The notes below the pieces were generated by a model, which worked only from the letters and a program-made list of their open reading frames with translations, did not search any database and was not told the DNA's origin. From Anaerorhabdus sp964386325 (GTDB lineage: Bacteria > Bacillota_I > Bacilli_A > Erysipelotrichales > Erysipelotrichaceae): a stretch of DNA of 64,000 nt. This document shows, piece by piece, positions 33,585-41,794 of this stretch. The translations under genes and the position numbers were made by a program. Each line of letters opens with the position of its first letter. The first letter of the stretch is position 1. The stretch lies in assembly GCA_964386325.1 (NCBI GenBank), contig CAYLQY010000006.1, positions 80,369-144,368 on the forward strand, read 5' to 3'.

Positions 33585-34292
33585 ATGGTTTTATTAAAAA
33601 AAGGATTAGTTGTTTCATGTCAAGCAACACCAGAGGAGCCAATGTTTGGTTCTGATATTATGGCTAGAATGGCTATTGCAGCAAAACAAGGAGGTGCTGT
33701 GGGCGTACGCGTTAACACATATAATGACTTAGTTGCCGTACGTAAAGCAGTTGATTTACCAATATTAGGATTAATTAAAACTCCATATGAGGGATTCTAT
33801 CCTTATATAACACCAACAATGAAAGAAGTAGATAAAGTAGTTGAATCAGGGGCAGAGATTGTATGTGTTGATGCAACCCATTATCCACGACCAGATGGTA
33901 ATGATTTAGAAACATTTATTATGTTGATTCGTGCTAAATATCCAAATATCGAAATTCTTGCAGATGTTTCAACATATGAAGAAGGTATTACAGTAAGTAA
34001 AATGGATATTGATTATATTGCCACAACACTTGCTGGATATACACCAGATACAATTGATAAAAATAGTGATCTTATTCAGGAATTCAGAGAACCAAACTTT
34101 GAAATTATTGAAAGACTTGCGAAAGATACTAATATTCCTATCGTTGCTGAAGGAAAATTTTGGGATGCAGAAAATGCAATTAAGGCACTAAAACTTGGTG
34201 CACATGCAGTCACAATTGGTGCGGGTATTACACGTCCTCAAATTATCACTAAAAAGATTGTTGATGAAATAAAGGAAAATATTACATTATGA
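33585..34292 (+). CDS. nanE: N-acetylmannosamine-6-phosphate 2-epimerase
   Basis: The 235-residue TIM-barrel protein has the NanE signatures LVVSCQATPEEPMFG at the N-terminus, ILGLIKTPYEGFYPYITPT, the catalytic lysine in this LIKTPY segment, CVDATHYPRP, and VAEGKFWDAENAIKALKLGA near the end. It converts ManNAc-6-P to GlcNAc-6-P for entry into glycolysis through NagA/NagB (not in the window). It is encoded between the importer and an ROK kinase; no N-acetylneuraminate lyase gene accompanies it. Confidence 0.95.
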   Translation: MVLLKKGLVVSCQATPEEPMFGSDIMARMAIAAKQGGAVGVRVNTYNDLVAVRKAVDLPILGLIKTPYEGFYPYITPTMKEVDKVVESGAEIVCVDATHYPRPDGNDLETFIMLIRAKYPNIEILADVSTYEEGITVSKMDIDYIATTLAGYTPDTIDKNSDLIQEFREPNFEIIERLAKDTNIPIVAEGKFWDAENAIKALKLGAHAVTIGAGITRPQIITKKIVDEIKENITL

Positions 34293-35203
34293 AACATGTA
34301 ATAGCCATTGATATTGGTGGTACTAAAACAATTGGTGCAATTCTCAATGAAGATGGTGAATTATTAGAATCTATTCGCATACCGACAAATCCCAAACTTG
34401 GACCAGAAAACTTAATGAAATCATTATTTGAAATTATTGAACAATTAGTAAGTATTAGAAAAATTGATTGTATAGCGATTGGTAGTGCAGGACGTATTAA
34501 CACAGAAACTGGTGAAGTATTCTTTGCCAGTGATAATATACCTGGATGGACAGGCGTAAAGATTAAAGAGATTGTCGAAGCAAAATTTAAAATTCAGACA
34601 GTTGTTGAAAATGATTGTAAAGTAACTGGCTTAGGCGAAGAGTGGATGGGAAGTGCAATAGGCAAGAAATCATATGTATGTATTGCACTTGGAACAGGTA
34701 TTGGTGCAGCAGTTAAACTTAATGGTGAATTAATTCATGGTGCTCACTGGAGTGCTGGAGAATTAGGACATATGACGTTATATCCAAATGGCAGACAATG
34801 TAATTGTGGATTAAAAGGTTGTTTAGAACAGTATTGTTCTGGAACAGCTTTAGTAAAAATATTTAATGAAAAAACAACCCAAACAATTACAACAGGATAT
34901 GAATTCTTTGACTTAGTTAAAGATAAAAATGAAGTAGCGTTATCTGTGCTAAATAATTTTATAGATGATCTTGTAGTGGCTATTTTGTCATTATCAAATA
35001 TCTATGATCCAGAAATAATAATTTTAGGTGGTGGATTAATTGATACTAAATGTTATTGGTGGAATCAAATGATTGAAAAAGTTAATCAATCACCACTAAC
35101 AAATTTATTTGTGCCACAAGTTGTACCTGCAACACTCGGTAGTAAAGCAGCCCTTTATGGAGCTGCCTATCTTGGTTTTAAAAAACTAAATGATGTTGAT
35201 TAA
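34289..35203 (+). CDS. nanK: ROK-family sugar kinase, probable ManNAc kinase
   Basis: The 304-residue protein overlaps nanE by 4 bases. It opens AIDIGGTKTIGAIL (phosphate-binding DxGGTK), has the catalytic Asp in VENDCKVTGLGE and the ROK zinc site GELGHMTLYPNGRQCNCGLKG split as GH...CNCGLKGC. Beside nanE it most likely phosphorylates ManNAc to ManNAc-6-P, which NanE epimerises. Glucokinase-type activity cannot be excluded from sequence alone. Confidence 0.85.
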   Translation: MKHVIAIDIGGTKTIGAILNEDGELLESIRIPTNPKLGPENLMKSLFEIIEQLVSIRKIDCIAIGSAGRINTETGEVFFASDNIPGWTGVKIKEIVEAKFKIQTVVENDCKVTGLGEEWMGSAIGKKSYVCIALGTGIGAAVKLNGELIHGAHWSAGELGHMTLYPNGRQCNCGLKGCLEQYCSGTALVKIFNEKTTQTITTGYEFFDLVKDKNEVALSVLNNFIDDLVVAILSLSNIYDPEIIILGGGLIDTKCYWWNQMIEKVNQSPLTNLFVPQVVPATLGSKAALYGAAYLGFKKLNDVD

Positions 35204-35249
35204 TTGAGTAATCTTCCCGTATACTTTCACTTAGTTAATCACGTGTATA

Positions 35250-35277
35250 AAGTCTAGTCCCTTCAACTAGGCTTTTA
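35250..35277 (+). terminator. terminator after the nanE-ROK operon
   Basis: AAGTCTAGT (35250-35258) pairs with ACTAGGCTT (35266-35274, one G-U), followed by TTAAT. Confidence 0.6.
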
Positions 35278-35340
35278 ATATGTATAGGAGGAAGTAGCGT
35301 TAAATGATACAATGATACTATTACAATTAAGGAGGTAAGC

Positions 35341-36204
35341 ATGGGATTAAATGAAATTCTAATTATGTTTTTATTTGTAGGAATTATTCTTTTAATCATT
35401 GTTATTTGGGTTATCAAAAATAATCATGCATTAGGACTAACTACATATTGTATTCATTATGAAAATCTTCCGGATGCATTTGATAATTATCGAATTATCC
35501 ATTTATCCGATATTCATAATATTGATTATGGTAATGATAATAAAATAATAATCGATTTAGTAAGAGATAGTAATCCAGAATGTATTGTTATTACTGGGGA
35601 CTTACTTGATTCTCGAAATACCAAGCCAAGTATTTCTATGAAATTGGTAAGTGAATTAACCAAGATAGCACCAGTTTATTATGTAATTGGTAATCATGAA
35701 TCAAGGTTAACGATTTATCAACAATTTGAGGATGATTTGAAACAATTAGGAGTTTGTGTTTTGCGAAATGAATTTGTATTAATCGAAAAGGAAAATCAAG
35801 CGATACAATTGCTAGGTATTGATGATCCAAATTTTGACAGGATAAGAGATGAAAGTGTTATACCGTCACAAATTGTTGATCACAAAATCAAGAAAATAAA
35901 GCAGAATAATTTATTTACGATATTATTGATTCACCGACCAGAATTATTTAAAATCTACGTAAAAAATAAAATTGATTTGGCTTTAACGGGTCATACACAT
36001 GGTGGGCAAATAAGAATTCCGCTAATAGGTGGTATTATTGCGCCAAGCCAAGGGTTCTTTCCAAAATATGATGCAGGGTTGTTTCAAAAAAATGGAACAA
36101 ACATGATTATTAGTAAGGGAATTGGCGATAGTTCATTCCCATTTAGAGTTAATGATAATCCTGAAGTGGTATTAATTGAATTGCGAAAGACATATAAAAA
36201 ATGA
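35341..36204 (+). CDS. membrane-anchored calcineurin-like metallophosphoesterase (YkuE-type)
   Basis: One N-terminal membrane helix (about residues 5-27) is followed by a metallophosphoesterase domain with the metal ligands in LSDIHNIDYG, ITGDLLDSRN, GNHES and ALTGHTHGGQ. Family members hydrolyse phosphoester or pyrophosphate bonds, some acting on lipid-linked sugars or UDP-sugars. It has its own AGGAGG and lies between two sugar operons; a link to them is not shown. Confidence 0.88.
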   Translation: MGLNEILIMFLFVGIILLIIVIWVIKNNHALGLTTYCIHYENLPDAFDNYRIIHLSDIHNIDYGNDNKIIIDLVRDSNPECIVITGDLLDSRNTKPSISMKLVSELTKIAPVYYVIGNHESRLTIYQQFEDDLKQLGVCVLRNEFVLIEKENQAIQLLGIDDPNFDRIRDESVIPSQIVDHKIKKIKQNNLFTILLIHRPELFKIYVKNKIDLALTGHTHGGQIRIPLIGGIIAPSQGFFPKYDAGLFQKNGTNMIISKGIGDSSFPFRVNDNPEVVLIELRKTYKK

Positions 36205-36236
36205 ACATATAAACAATAATTTATAGAAAATAGACG

Positions 36237-36265
36237 TTGACAAACTGGTTATGACCAGTTATAGT
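36237..36265 (+). promoter_or_regulatory. promoter with operator of the PTS regulator gene
   Basis: TTGACA (36237-36242), a 17-bp spacer and TATAGT (36260-36265). The spacer is itself the inverted repeat AACTGGT-TATG-ACCAGTT (36243-36260), so a bound regulator would exclude RNA polymerase. A related TGGTTATG repeat occurs before the PTS genes. Confidence 0.7.
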
Positions 36266-36287
36266 TGAGACATAAGGTGGGTAGGAA

Positions 36288-37010
36288 ATGAATCAATCAT
36301 TTAATAAAATTCCTCTATATTGTAAACTTGCAGATATTATAGAAGATCGTATAAATACTGGTGAACTAAAAAAGGGACAACTTATTCCATCAGAACGAGA
36401 ACTTTGTAAAATCTACAACATGTCACGTATAACTGTGAGAATGGCAATTGATGAACTTGTTAGACAAGGAAAATTGGAAAAAGTTCAAGGAAAAGGAACT
36501 TATGTTTTAAGTAAAAGTATTATCCAAAATCTTGGGAACGTGTATAGCTTTTCTAGAGAAATGGAAAAACAAGGAAAGATATCTTCAACTAAAATCACAA
36601 GTTGTTCGGTTTTAGTGGCTGATCATAAATTGGCTCAAAACCTTGGCATAAATGAAAATGAACAAGTTGTCTATATTGAACGTTTGCGATGTGCAGAGAA
36701 TGTACCTATTATGCTTGAAAAAACTTACTTTCCATTCAAACAATATGAATTTCTATTATCAATAGATTTTTCTAAGAAAGGTTTATATAAAACATTAGAA
36801 GAAGATTATGGAAAACGTATCAATCGAGCAATTGAAACATTTAAAGCAACAGAACTTAATAATGTTGAATGTAGATTATTAAATTGTCCAAAGAAACAAT
36901 ATGGATTACTCGTAAAACGTACTTCATATTGTGATGATAAAATCGTGTGTTATTCAACCATCGTATCTAAAGGTGATGCATTTGAATTCACAATTAAACT
37001 TGAATCTTAA
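36288..37010 (+). CDS. GntR/HutC-family regulator of the PTS operon (UTRA)
   Basis: The 240-residue protein has the GntR winged helix (LIPSERELCKIYNMSRITVR, KVQGKGTYVLSK) and a UTRA effector domain (about residues 85-238). It is similar in length and layout to the regulator at 29311 but clearly different in sequence. Its own promoter holds an AACTGGT palindrome and a longer palindrome lies between this gene and the PTS IIA gene, so it probably represses itself and the PTS genes until a sugar phosphate binds. Confidence 0.92.
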   Translation: MNQSFNKIPLYCKLADIIEDRINTGELKKGQLIPSERELCKIYNMSRITVRMAIDELVRQGKLEKVQGKGTYVLSKSIIQNLGNVYSFSREMEKQGKISSTKITSCSVLVADHKLAQNLGINENEQVVYIERLRCAENVPIMLEKTYFPFKQYEFLLSIDFSKKGLYKTLEEDYGKRINRAIETFKATELNNVECRLLNCPKKQYGLLVKRTSYCDDKIVCYSTIVSKGDAFEFTIKLES

Positions 37011-37013
37011 ATT

Positions 37014-37043
37014 CTGAGATATGTGAGTATCTCATTATTTTAA
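37014..37043 (+). terminator. terminator after the GntR gene
   Basis: TGAGATA (37015-37021) pairs with TATCTCA (37028-37034), followed by TTATTTT. It separates the regulator from the PTS genes. Confidence 0.65.
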
Positions 37044-37047
37044 AGAC

Positions 37048-37073
37048 AAGTGGTTATGACAACATAACCACTT
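37048..37073. promoter_or_regulatory. 26-bp palindrome upstream of the PTS genes
   Basis: AAGTGGTTATG (37048-37058), gap ACAA, CATAACCACTT (37063-37073): a perfect 11-bp-arm inverted repeat 29 bases before the IIA start. It shares TGGTTATG with the operator at 36243. No convincing -35/-10 pair is seen nearby. Confidence 0.6.
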
Positions 37074-37101
37074 ACCCCTTCCCAAATAGAAAGGAATCGC
37101 T

Positions 37102-37545
37102 ATGATTAAAGACACTTTAAAAGAAGAACTGGTATTAACAAATGTAGCATGTAAAACATGGAGAGAGGCTATTCAAATCTCTGGTAAACTCCTATTGGAT
37201 GCAGGAAAGATAAAAGAACCTTTCATTGCATCTATGGAGAAAGTAGTTGAAGAATTAGGACCTTACATGATTTTACTACCGAAGGTATGTTTCTTTCATG
37301 GGCAGCCTGGGGAAAATGTAAATGAACCATGTTTATCACTAGTAGTATTTAAGGAATCAGTTTATTTTGACGATTTTGAAAATCAAGAAATTAGATGCGC
37401 ATTTGCATTTGGAGCTATTGACTCAGATAGTCATATGCAAATGCTTATGAAAGTAGCCCAACTACTACAAGATCAAGAATTCATTTCATTGATAACAAAT
37501 AATGGTACAAAAGATGAAATTTTAGAAATCATACAAAAATATTAG
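37102..37545 (+). CDS. PTS EIIA component, ascorbate/mannitol-fructose type
   Basis: The 147-residue cytoplasmic protein has the EIIA-2 fold pattern; the phosphorylatable histidine lies in CFFHGQPGENV near residue 75. It accepts phosphate from HPr and passes it to the IIB protein encoded two genes later. The usual 'PHxRP' motif reads FFHGQP here. GAAAGGA precedes the ATG. Gene order IIA-SIS-IIB-IIC indicates a UlaABC-like system with an unusual inserted gene. Confidence 0.85.
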   Translation: MIKDTLKEELVLTNVACKTWREAIQISGKLLLDAGKIKEPFIASMEKVVEELGPYMILLPKVCFFHGQPGENVNEPCLSLVVFKESVYFDDFENQEIRCAFAFGAIDSDSHMQMLMKVAQLLQDQEFISLITNNGTKDEILEIIQKY

Positions 37546-37557
37546 GAGGGTAAATGT

Positions 37558-38292
37558 ATGAAGCAAAAAGAATATTTCGAGATTGTAACAAAGCAATTAA
37601 ATCAACAAGTTAATGAGGAAGAAAAAACTATTGAAGAAGCAGCACAATCTTGTGCAGCGTCAGTGAAAAAGAATCGACTCATCCATGTATTTGGGTGTGG
37701 TCATTCACAAATGTTTGCGATGGAAGTATTTTATCGCGCTGGTGGATTAGTGCCTGTTAACGCACTGTTGATTCCTCATTTAGCATTATTTCCAAAAGCT
37801 AAATTAAGTACAATTCAAGAACGAGTGGAAGGCTTCTCTAAAGACTATCTAAACTTATGTGATGTAAGTGAAGATGACACAATTATCATTGTTTCAATTT
37901 CTGGAAGAAATGCTGGTGTCATTGATATGGCACTTGCGGCAAAAGAGATTGGAATGAAAGTGGTAGCTCTAGTTTCGAAAAGTTTTTCATCAGATGTTTC
38001 AAGTAGACATTCATCTGGAAAGAAGTTAAGTGATGTTGCAGATATTGTAATTGATATTAAATGTGTTGCGGGTGATGCTTGTTTATCAATGAATGAAATG
38101 CCGGATAAGTTTACAGGAACTTCAACAATACTAGGAATGACGGTAATGGATATGATTATGGCTCGCACTATTGAATTATGTGTAGAAGCAGGAAAAATAC
38201 CACCTATTTATGTCAGCTCAAATTTAGATAAAGGTGATGCGATAAATGCTGAGCATATTAAAGAGTATTGTAACAAAATAGATTGTCTATAA
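37558..38292 (+). CDS. SIS-domain protein, UPF0309 family
   Basis: The 244-residue protein has a single SIS (sugar isomerase) domain: IHVFGCGHSQMFAMEVFYRA, IIVSISGRNAGVIDMALAAK, ALVSKSFSSDVSSRHSSGKK. The GCGHS and SRHSSGK motifs are those of the UPF0309 family, which is related to MurQ and phosphosugar isomerases/deaminases but has no settled reaction. Within a PTS operon it probably acts on the phosphorylated incoming sugar. AGGAGGG precedes the ATG. Confidence 0.88.
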   Translation: MKQKEYFEIVTKQLNQQVNEEEKTIEEAAQSCAASVKKNRLIHVFGCGHSQMFAMEVFYRAGGLVPVNALLIPHLALFPKAKLSTIQERVEGFSKDYLNLCDVSEDDTIIIVSISGRNAGVIDMALAAKEIGMKVVALVSKSFSSDVSSRHSSGKKLSDVADIVIDIKCVAGDACLSMNEMPDKFTGTSTILGMTVMDMIMARTIELCVEAGKIPPIYVSSNLDKGDAINAEHIKEYCNKIDCL

Positions 38293-38309
38293 AAGAAAGG
38301 AGAAAAAAG

Positions 38310-38588
38310 ATGAAAATCATAACAGTATGTGGTTTAGGTGTTGGATCAAGCTTAATACTAAAAATGACAGTTGATAGTGCAATGAATCAATTGGGTGTGA
38401 AATGTACAATTGAGCATTGGGACATGGGGACAATCAAGGGGCAAACCTGTGATTTAATTGTTACAACTGAAGGGTTTAGAAAAAATTTTCAAGATCAAGA
38501 AAATGTTGTTTATGTAAATAACATTGTGGATGTGAATGAAACAAAAGAAAAATTAGAAACATATTTAAAACTACATAATTTAGTGTAA
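38310..38588 (+). CDS. PTS EIIB component, ascorbate (UlaB) type
   Basis: The 92-residue protein starts MKIITVCGLGVGSSLILKM, with the phosphocysteine in VCGLGVGSS as in UlaB/SgaB. The ATG at 38310 follows AAAGGAG; a TTG 27 bases earlier overlaps the SIS gene's end and is less likely. It hands phosphate to the sugar during uptake through the IIC protein encoded next. Confidence 0.9.
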   Translation: MKIITVCGLGVGSSLILKMTVDSAMNQLGVKCTIEHWDMGTIKGQTCDLIVTTEGFRKNFQDQENVVYVNNIVDVNETKEKLETYLKLHNLV

Positions 38589-38604
38589 GAAAGGGGAATA
38601 AACT

Positions 38605-39933
38605 ATGTTAGATTTTATATTAAATATTATTAAAACACCTGCTATAGTTTTAGCGTTAGTAGCATTAATTGGCTTATTATTACAAAAGAAAAATGCTGGA
38701 CAAGTTTTCTCAGGAACAATGAAAACAGCAATTGGTATGCTTGTATTGAGTGCTGGATCTAGTTTGATTGTTACAGAGATTCTTCCATTTGTAGATTTAT
38801 TTTCAACAGTATTCCATCTTCAAGGATTTGCGACTTCATCTGAAGCGGTTGTAGGGGCTATGCAATCTGCAATTCCTGTCATTGCTTCAACAAGTGCATT
38901 AATTATGGCAATTGGATTCTTAGTGAATGTAATTCTTGCACGTTTCAGTCCACTTAAATATATTTTCTTAACAGGACATATGATGTGGATTTTATCCGTA
39001 GCAATTGCAGGAAGCTTATACAGTGCAAACTTTAGTGAAACAATGATTATTGTCGTGGGTTCACTACTGCAAGGTATATTGATGGTATTATTTCCGGCGA
39101 TTGGACAACCAATGGTACGTAAACTTACAGGCAATGATAATTTTGCGATTGCCCATTTGACTACACTAGGTACAGTACCTGCTGCATACATTGGTGGATT
39201 ATTAGGTGATAAAACAAAAAGTGCCGAAGATATTAAATTACCAGAATCTCTTGAATTCTTTAAAGATACATCAATGTCTGTTTCAATTGTTATGGGAGTT
39301 TTCTATCTCGTGGTTGTGATTCTTGCAGGTCCTACAGTAGTAGCACCTTATGCTGGAACAACAAATTACATCGTTTATGGTTTACTTAAAGCAATGGGAT
39401 TCACTGCTGGAATTCTTGTATTACTTCAAGGTGTTCGTATGTTCCTTGGTGAATTAGTTCCAGCTTTTAAAGGTATTTCTGATAAATTAGTTCCAGGTGC
39501 TATTCCTGCACTTGATGTACCTGCTTTATTCGCATTTGCACCAAACAGTTTGATGATTGGATTCATTACAGCAGTTGCAGGTATGATACTAGCAATGTTT
39601 GTATCTTCAGCAGTATTTAAAGTTGTACCTTTAGTTTCAATCATTGGTGCATTCTTTACGGGTGGTGTTGCAGGTATATTTGGTAATGCTGCAGGTGGTA
39701 GAAGAGGGGCTATCATTGCAGGATTAGTTTATGGATTTATGTTAATCTTTGGTTCAGCATTATTATTCACAATCTTCGATTACGCAGCTTATGGAGCTTC
39801 AGGTGTTGGTCATGATTGCATCGACGTTATGGTAACGATGGGATTATTAAAATATCCATATGTTGGAATTGTTGTTATTGTGGTAGCATTTATTGGTTAT
39901 TGTTTCTATGAAGTTAAAAGAAAAAAAGCTTAA
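38605..39933 (+). CDS. PTS EIIC component, ascorbate (UlaA/SgaT) type
   Basis: The 442-residue membrane protein has about eleven helices with motifs of the UlaA family (GQVFSGTMKTAIGMLVLSAG, FLTGHMMWILSVA, GNAAGGRRGAIIAG). It imports the sugar while it is phosphorylated by IIB. None of the ascorbate catabolic genes (ulaD/E/F/G) are adjacent, so L-ascorbate is not an assured substrate. GAAAGGGG precedes the ATG; a strong terminator follows. Confidence 0.92.
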   Translation: MLDFILNIIKTPAIVLALVALIGLLLQKKNAGQVFSGTMKTAIGMLVLSAGSSLIVTEILPFVDLFSTVFHLQGFATSSEAVVGAMQSAIPVIASTSALIMAIGFLVNVILARFSPLKYIFLTGHMMWILSVAIAGSLYSANFSETMIIVVGSLLQGILMVLFPAIGQPMVRKLTGNDNFAIAHLTTLGTVPAAYIGGLLGDKTKSAEDIKLPESLEFFKDTSMSVSIVMGVFYLVVVILAGPTVVAPYAGTTNYIVYGLLKAMGFTAGILVLLQGVRMFLGELVPAFKGISDKLVPGAIPALDVPALFAFAPNSLMIGFITAVAGMILAMFVSSAVFKVVPLVSIIGAFFTGGVAGIFGNAAGGRRGAIIAGLVYGFMLIFGSALLFTIFDYAAYGASGVGHDCIDVMVTMGLLKYPYVGIVVIVVAFIGYCFYEVKRKKA

Positions 39934-39952
39934 TTTAAATTAATGATTTATA

Positions 39953-39990
39953 GGAAATCGATTATGAAATTTCATAGTTGATTTCCTTTT
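39953..39990 (+). terminator. terminator after the PTS operon
   Basis: GGAAATCGATTATGAAA pairs with TTTCATAGTTGATTTCC (39953-39986, two G-U pairs), a nearly uninterrupted long hairpin followed by TTTT. Confidence 0.8.
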
Positions 39991-40065
39991 CATTTGGAGC
40001 ATTGTTTTGTAGTAAATAATTTAGTACTATTATAGTGTTTACAAATTTAAGTTGGGGAGAAGAAA

Positions 40066-40803
40066 ATGAGAGCACTTGCAAGTGATTTTGATGGAACCAT
40101 ATTTTTTGAAAATGGGTTTAGAGATGAAGATTTAAGGCAAATACAAGAGTATAAAAAACAAGGAAATATGTTTGGTATTTGTACAGGTAGACCCCTTGAA
40201 GATTTAAAACGAGATATGGTAAAAGAATTAGATTTAGATTTTTATATTTGTTCAACGGGTGCACTTATCTTAGATAAAGAGTTTAATGAAATTTACAAAA
40301 ATGTAATTAAGCGGGAAGTAGTAGAAGAACTTGTCAACAAATACATAAAAACACTTGGCGTCTATATTCAATCAGACAAGGGATTTTTAACGGTTAGAAA
40401 TGATGTGAATAATCATATTATTAATGATGTAATTAACTCGTTGGATGATGAACAAGGTGAGATTTATTCTGTTGGATTGAATGCATTTGATGAAGAGAAT
40501 GCAAAAAAGATATGCTTAGAATTGAAACAAGCATATCCTCATTTAGAAGCCTACCAAAATAAAGGTGGAATTGATATCGTTCCTAGTGGGTGTTCAAAAG
40601 GCAAAGGGATTCAAATAATTAAAGATCATTTTAATATCCATCATATTTCGGGGATTGGTGATTCGTATAATGATATACCTTTAATAAAAGATTCAGATTG
40701 TTCATTCACATTTACGAGTTCACCCAATGAAGTCATTAAACATGCTGATTATGTTGTTGATTCAATGAGTGAGGCTATAAATATTCTATTAAAAGAAATT
40801 TAG
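40066..40803 (+). CDS. HAD-superfamily phosphatase, Cof type
   Basis: The 245-residue protein has HAD motif I LASDFDGTIF (D8, D10), motif II STGA, motif III lysine in SKGKGIQI and motif IV GDSYNDIPLI, with a Cof-type C2 cap (about residues 80-180). These enzymes dephosphorylate sugar phosphates or cofactors in the cytoplasm. GGGGAG precedes the ATG. Its own leader separates it from the PTS operon; it converges with the AraC gene, overlapping by 4 bases. Confidence 0.9.
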   Translation: MRALASDFDGTIFFENGFRDEDLRQIQEYKKQGNMFGICTGRPLEDLKRDMVKELDLDFYICSTGALILDKEFNEIYKNVIKREVVEELVNKYIKTLGVYIQSDKGFLTVRNDVNNHIINDVINSLDDEQGEIYSVGLNAFDEENAKKICLELKQAYPHLEAYQNKGGIDIVPSGCSKGKGIQIIKDHFNIHHISGIGDSYNDIPLIKDSDCSFTFTSSPNEVIKHADYVVDSMSEAINILLKEI

Positions 40804-41645
40804 TTCTCTTTGGATTGAGATTCTTTGCGATATTCATTTGGGGACATCTGATATTGTTTTTTAAATGATTGGCAAAAATATGATTGTGAAGACATACCAA
40901 TAATACTGGCAATTTGAGCAATTGAATGATTTGTAGTTCTAAGAAGCATGCATGCTTCTTTTAATCGTTTGTGGTTCAAGTAGTTAATCGGTGTCATCCC
41001 AGCATATTTTTTAAATGAGTGCACAAGATAATACTTATTGATATATGATATTTTTGCTAGTTCATCTAAGTTAATATTCTCACTGAAGTGTTGATCAAGA
41101 TATTGTTTAACATAAGCACATTCATGCGATATCTTGTTTGATGTCTCAATAATTAATTCGGATTTTGTTCGACGAATGATATTCATAATTAAAACATCAA
41201 GTAAGTTCTGTGAAATTAGATCATAATAATCAGTCTTGGTAGAAGCTTCTTGTAAAAGCGTTTTAATATAAAAGAGAATCTCATGTTTATAATTCTCATA
41301 ATTATGTAAACTATATAATTGGACTTCATCATCATTATTGCCAGCAAGAATAGATATCCCTTCAATGCCTAAAACAATGTATTCTAGGGGTGATTCACCA
41401 TTGGAAGATTCGGTATGATTGATATTGCTATTTACGATAACCAAATCATCTTCAGTAACATCAAGAATACGGTCTTCAACATGGAAGGTACCTTTCCCTT
41501 TCAATACATAAAAAAGTTCAGTAAAGGGGTGTGTATGCATAATTGAATGCCAATCGGTATCAAATTGTGCACTGGTAACATAAAGTAACTTGCTATTTAT
41601 TTTGGATAAAGTTGAATAATTTATTTCATATTGTGCATTTCCCAT
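40800..41645 (-). CDS. AraC-family regulator (cupin plus AraC HTH)
   Basis: The 281-residue protein has an N-terminal cupin (HTHPFTELFYVLKGKGTF) and a C-terminal AraC double helix-turn-helix (IAQIASIIGMSSQSYFCQSF, KKQYQMSPNEYRK). I prefer the ATG at 41645 after GGAG; an ATG at 41657 overlaps this site. It is divergent from the GH112/ABC operon, so it most likely activates it in response to the imported sugar. Direct repeats between the genes fit AraC half-sites. Confidence 0.9.
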   Translation of the reverse strand: MGNAQYEINYSTLSKINSKLLYVTSAQFDTDWHSIMHTHPFTELFYVLKGKGTFHVEDRILDVTEDDLVIVNSNINHTESSNGESPLEYIVLGIEGISILAGNNDDEVQLYSLHNYENYKHEILFYIKTLLQEASTKTDYYDLISQNLLDVLIMNIIRRTKSELIIETSNKISHECAYVKQYLDQHFSENINLDELAKISYINKYYLVHSFKKYAGMTPINYLNHKRLKEACMLLRTTNHSIAQIASIIGMSSQSYFCQSFKKQYQMSPNEYRKESQSKEN

Positions 41646-41697
41646 GTTATTCTCCATTGTTAATATATTTTAATAATATTGAATAATTTACAAAAAA

Positions 41698-41759
41698 GCA
41701 ATATAAATAAAAAATACCGCAATATTCATGTAGTAGTCAAAGGTCATATTTTCTATACT
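41698..41759 (+). promoter_or_regulatory. activator-type promoter of the GH112/ABC operon
   Basis: GCAATAT occurs at 41698-41704 and 41719-41725, exactly 21 bp (two helical turns) apart. A good -10, TATACT (41754-41759), has no recognisable -35; the position where a -35 would be (41731-41736) directly follows the second repeat. This is the layout of an AraC-type activated promoter. Confidence 0.5.
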
Positions 41760-41794
41760 AAAATTAACAAAGGCGAAAGCTAGGAGGAAAAGAA

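Noticed and set aside
38820..39716. Long Ala/Ile-rich minus-strand ORFs inside the PTS IIC gene
   Set aside because: They mirror a hydrophobic coding sequence on the other strand and lack start signals.
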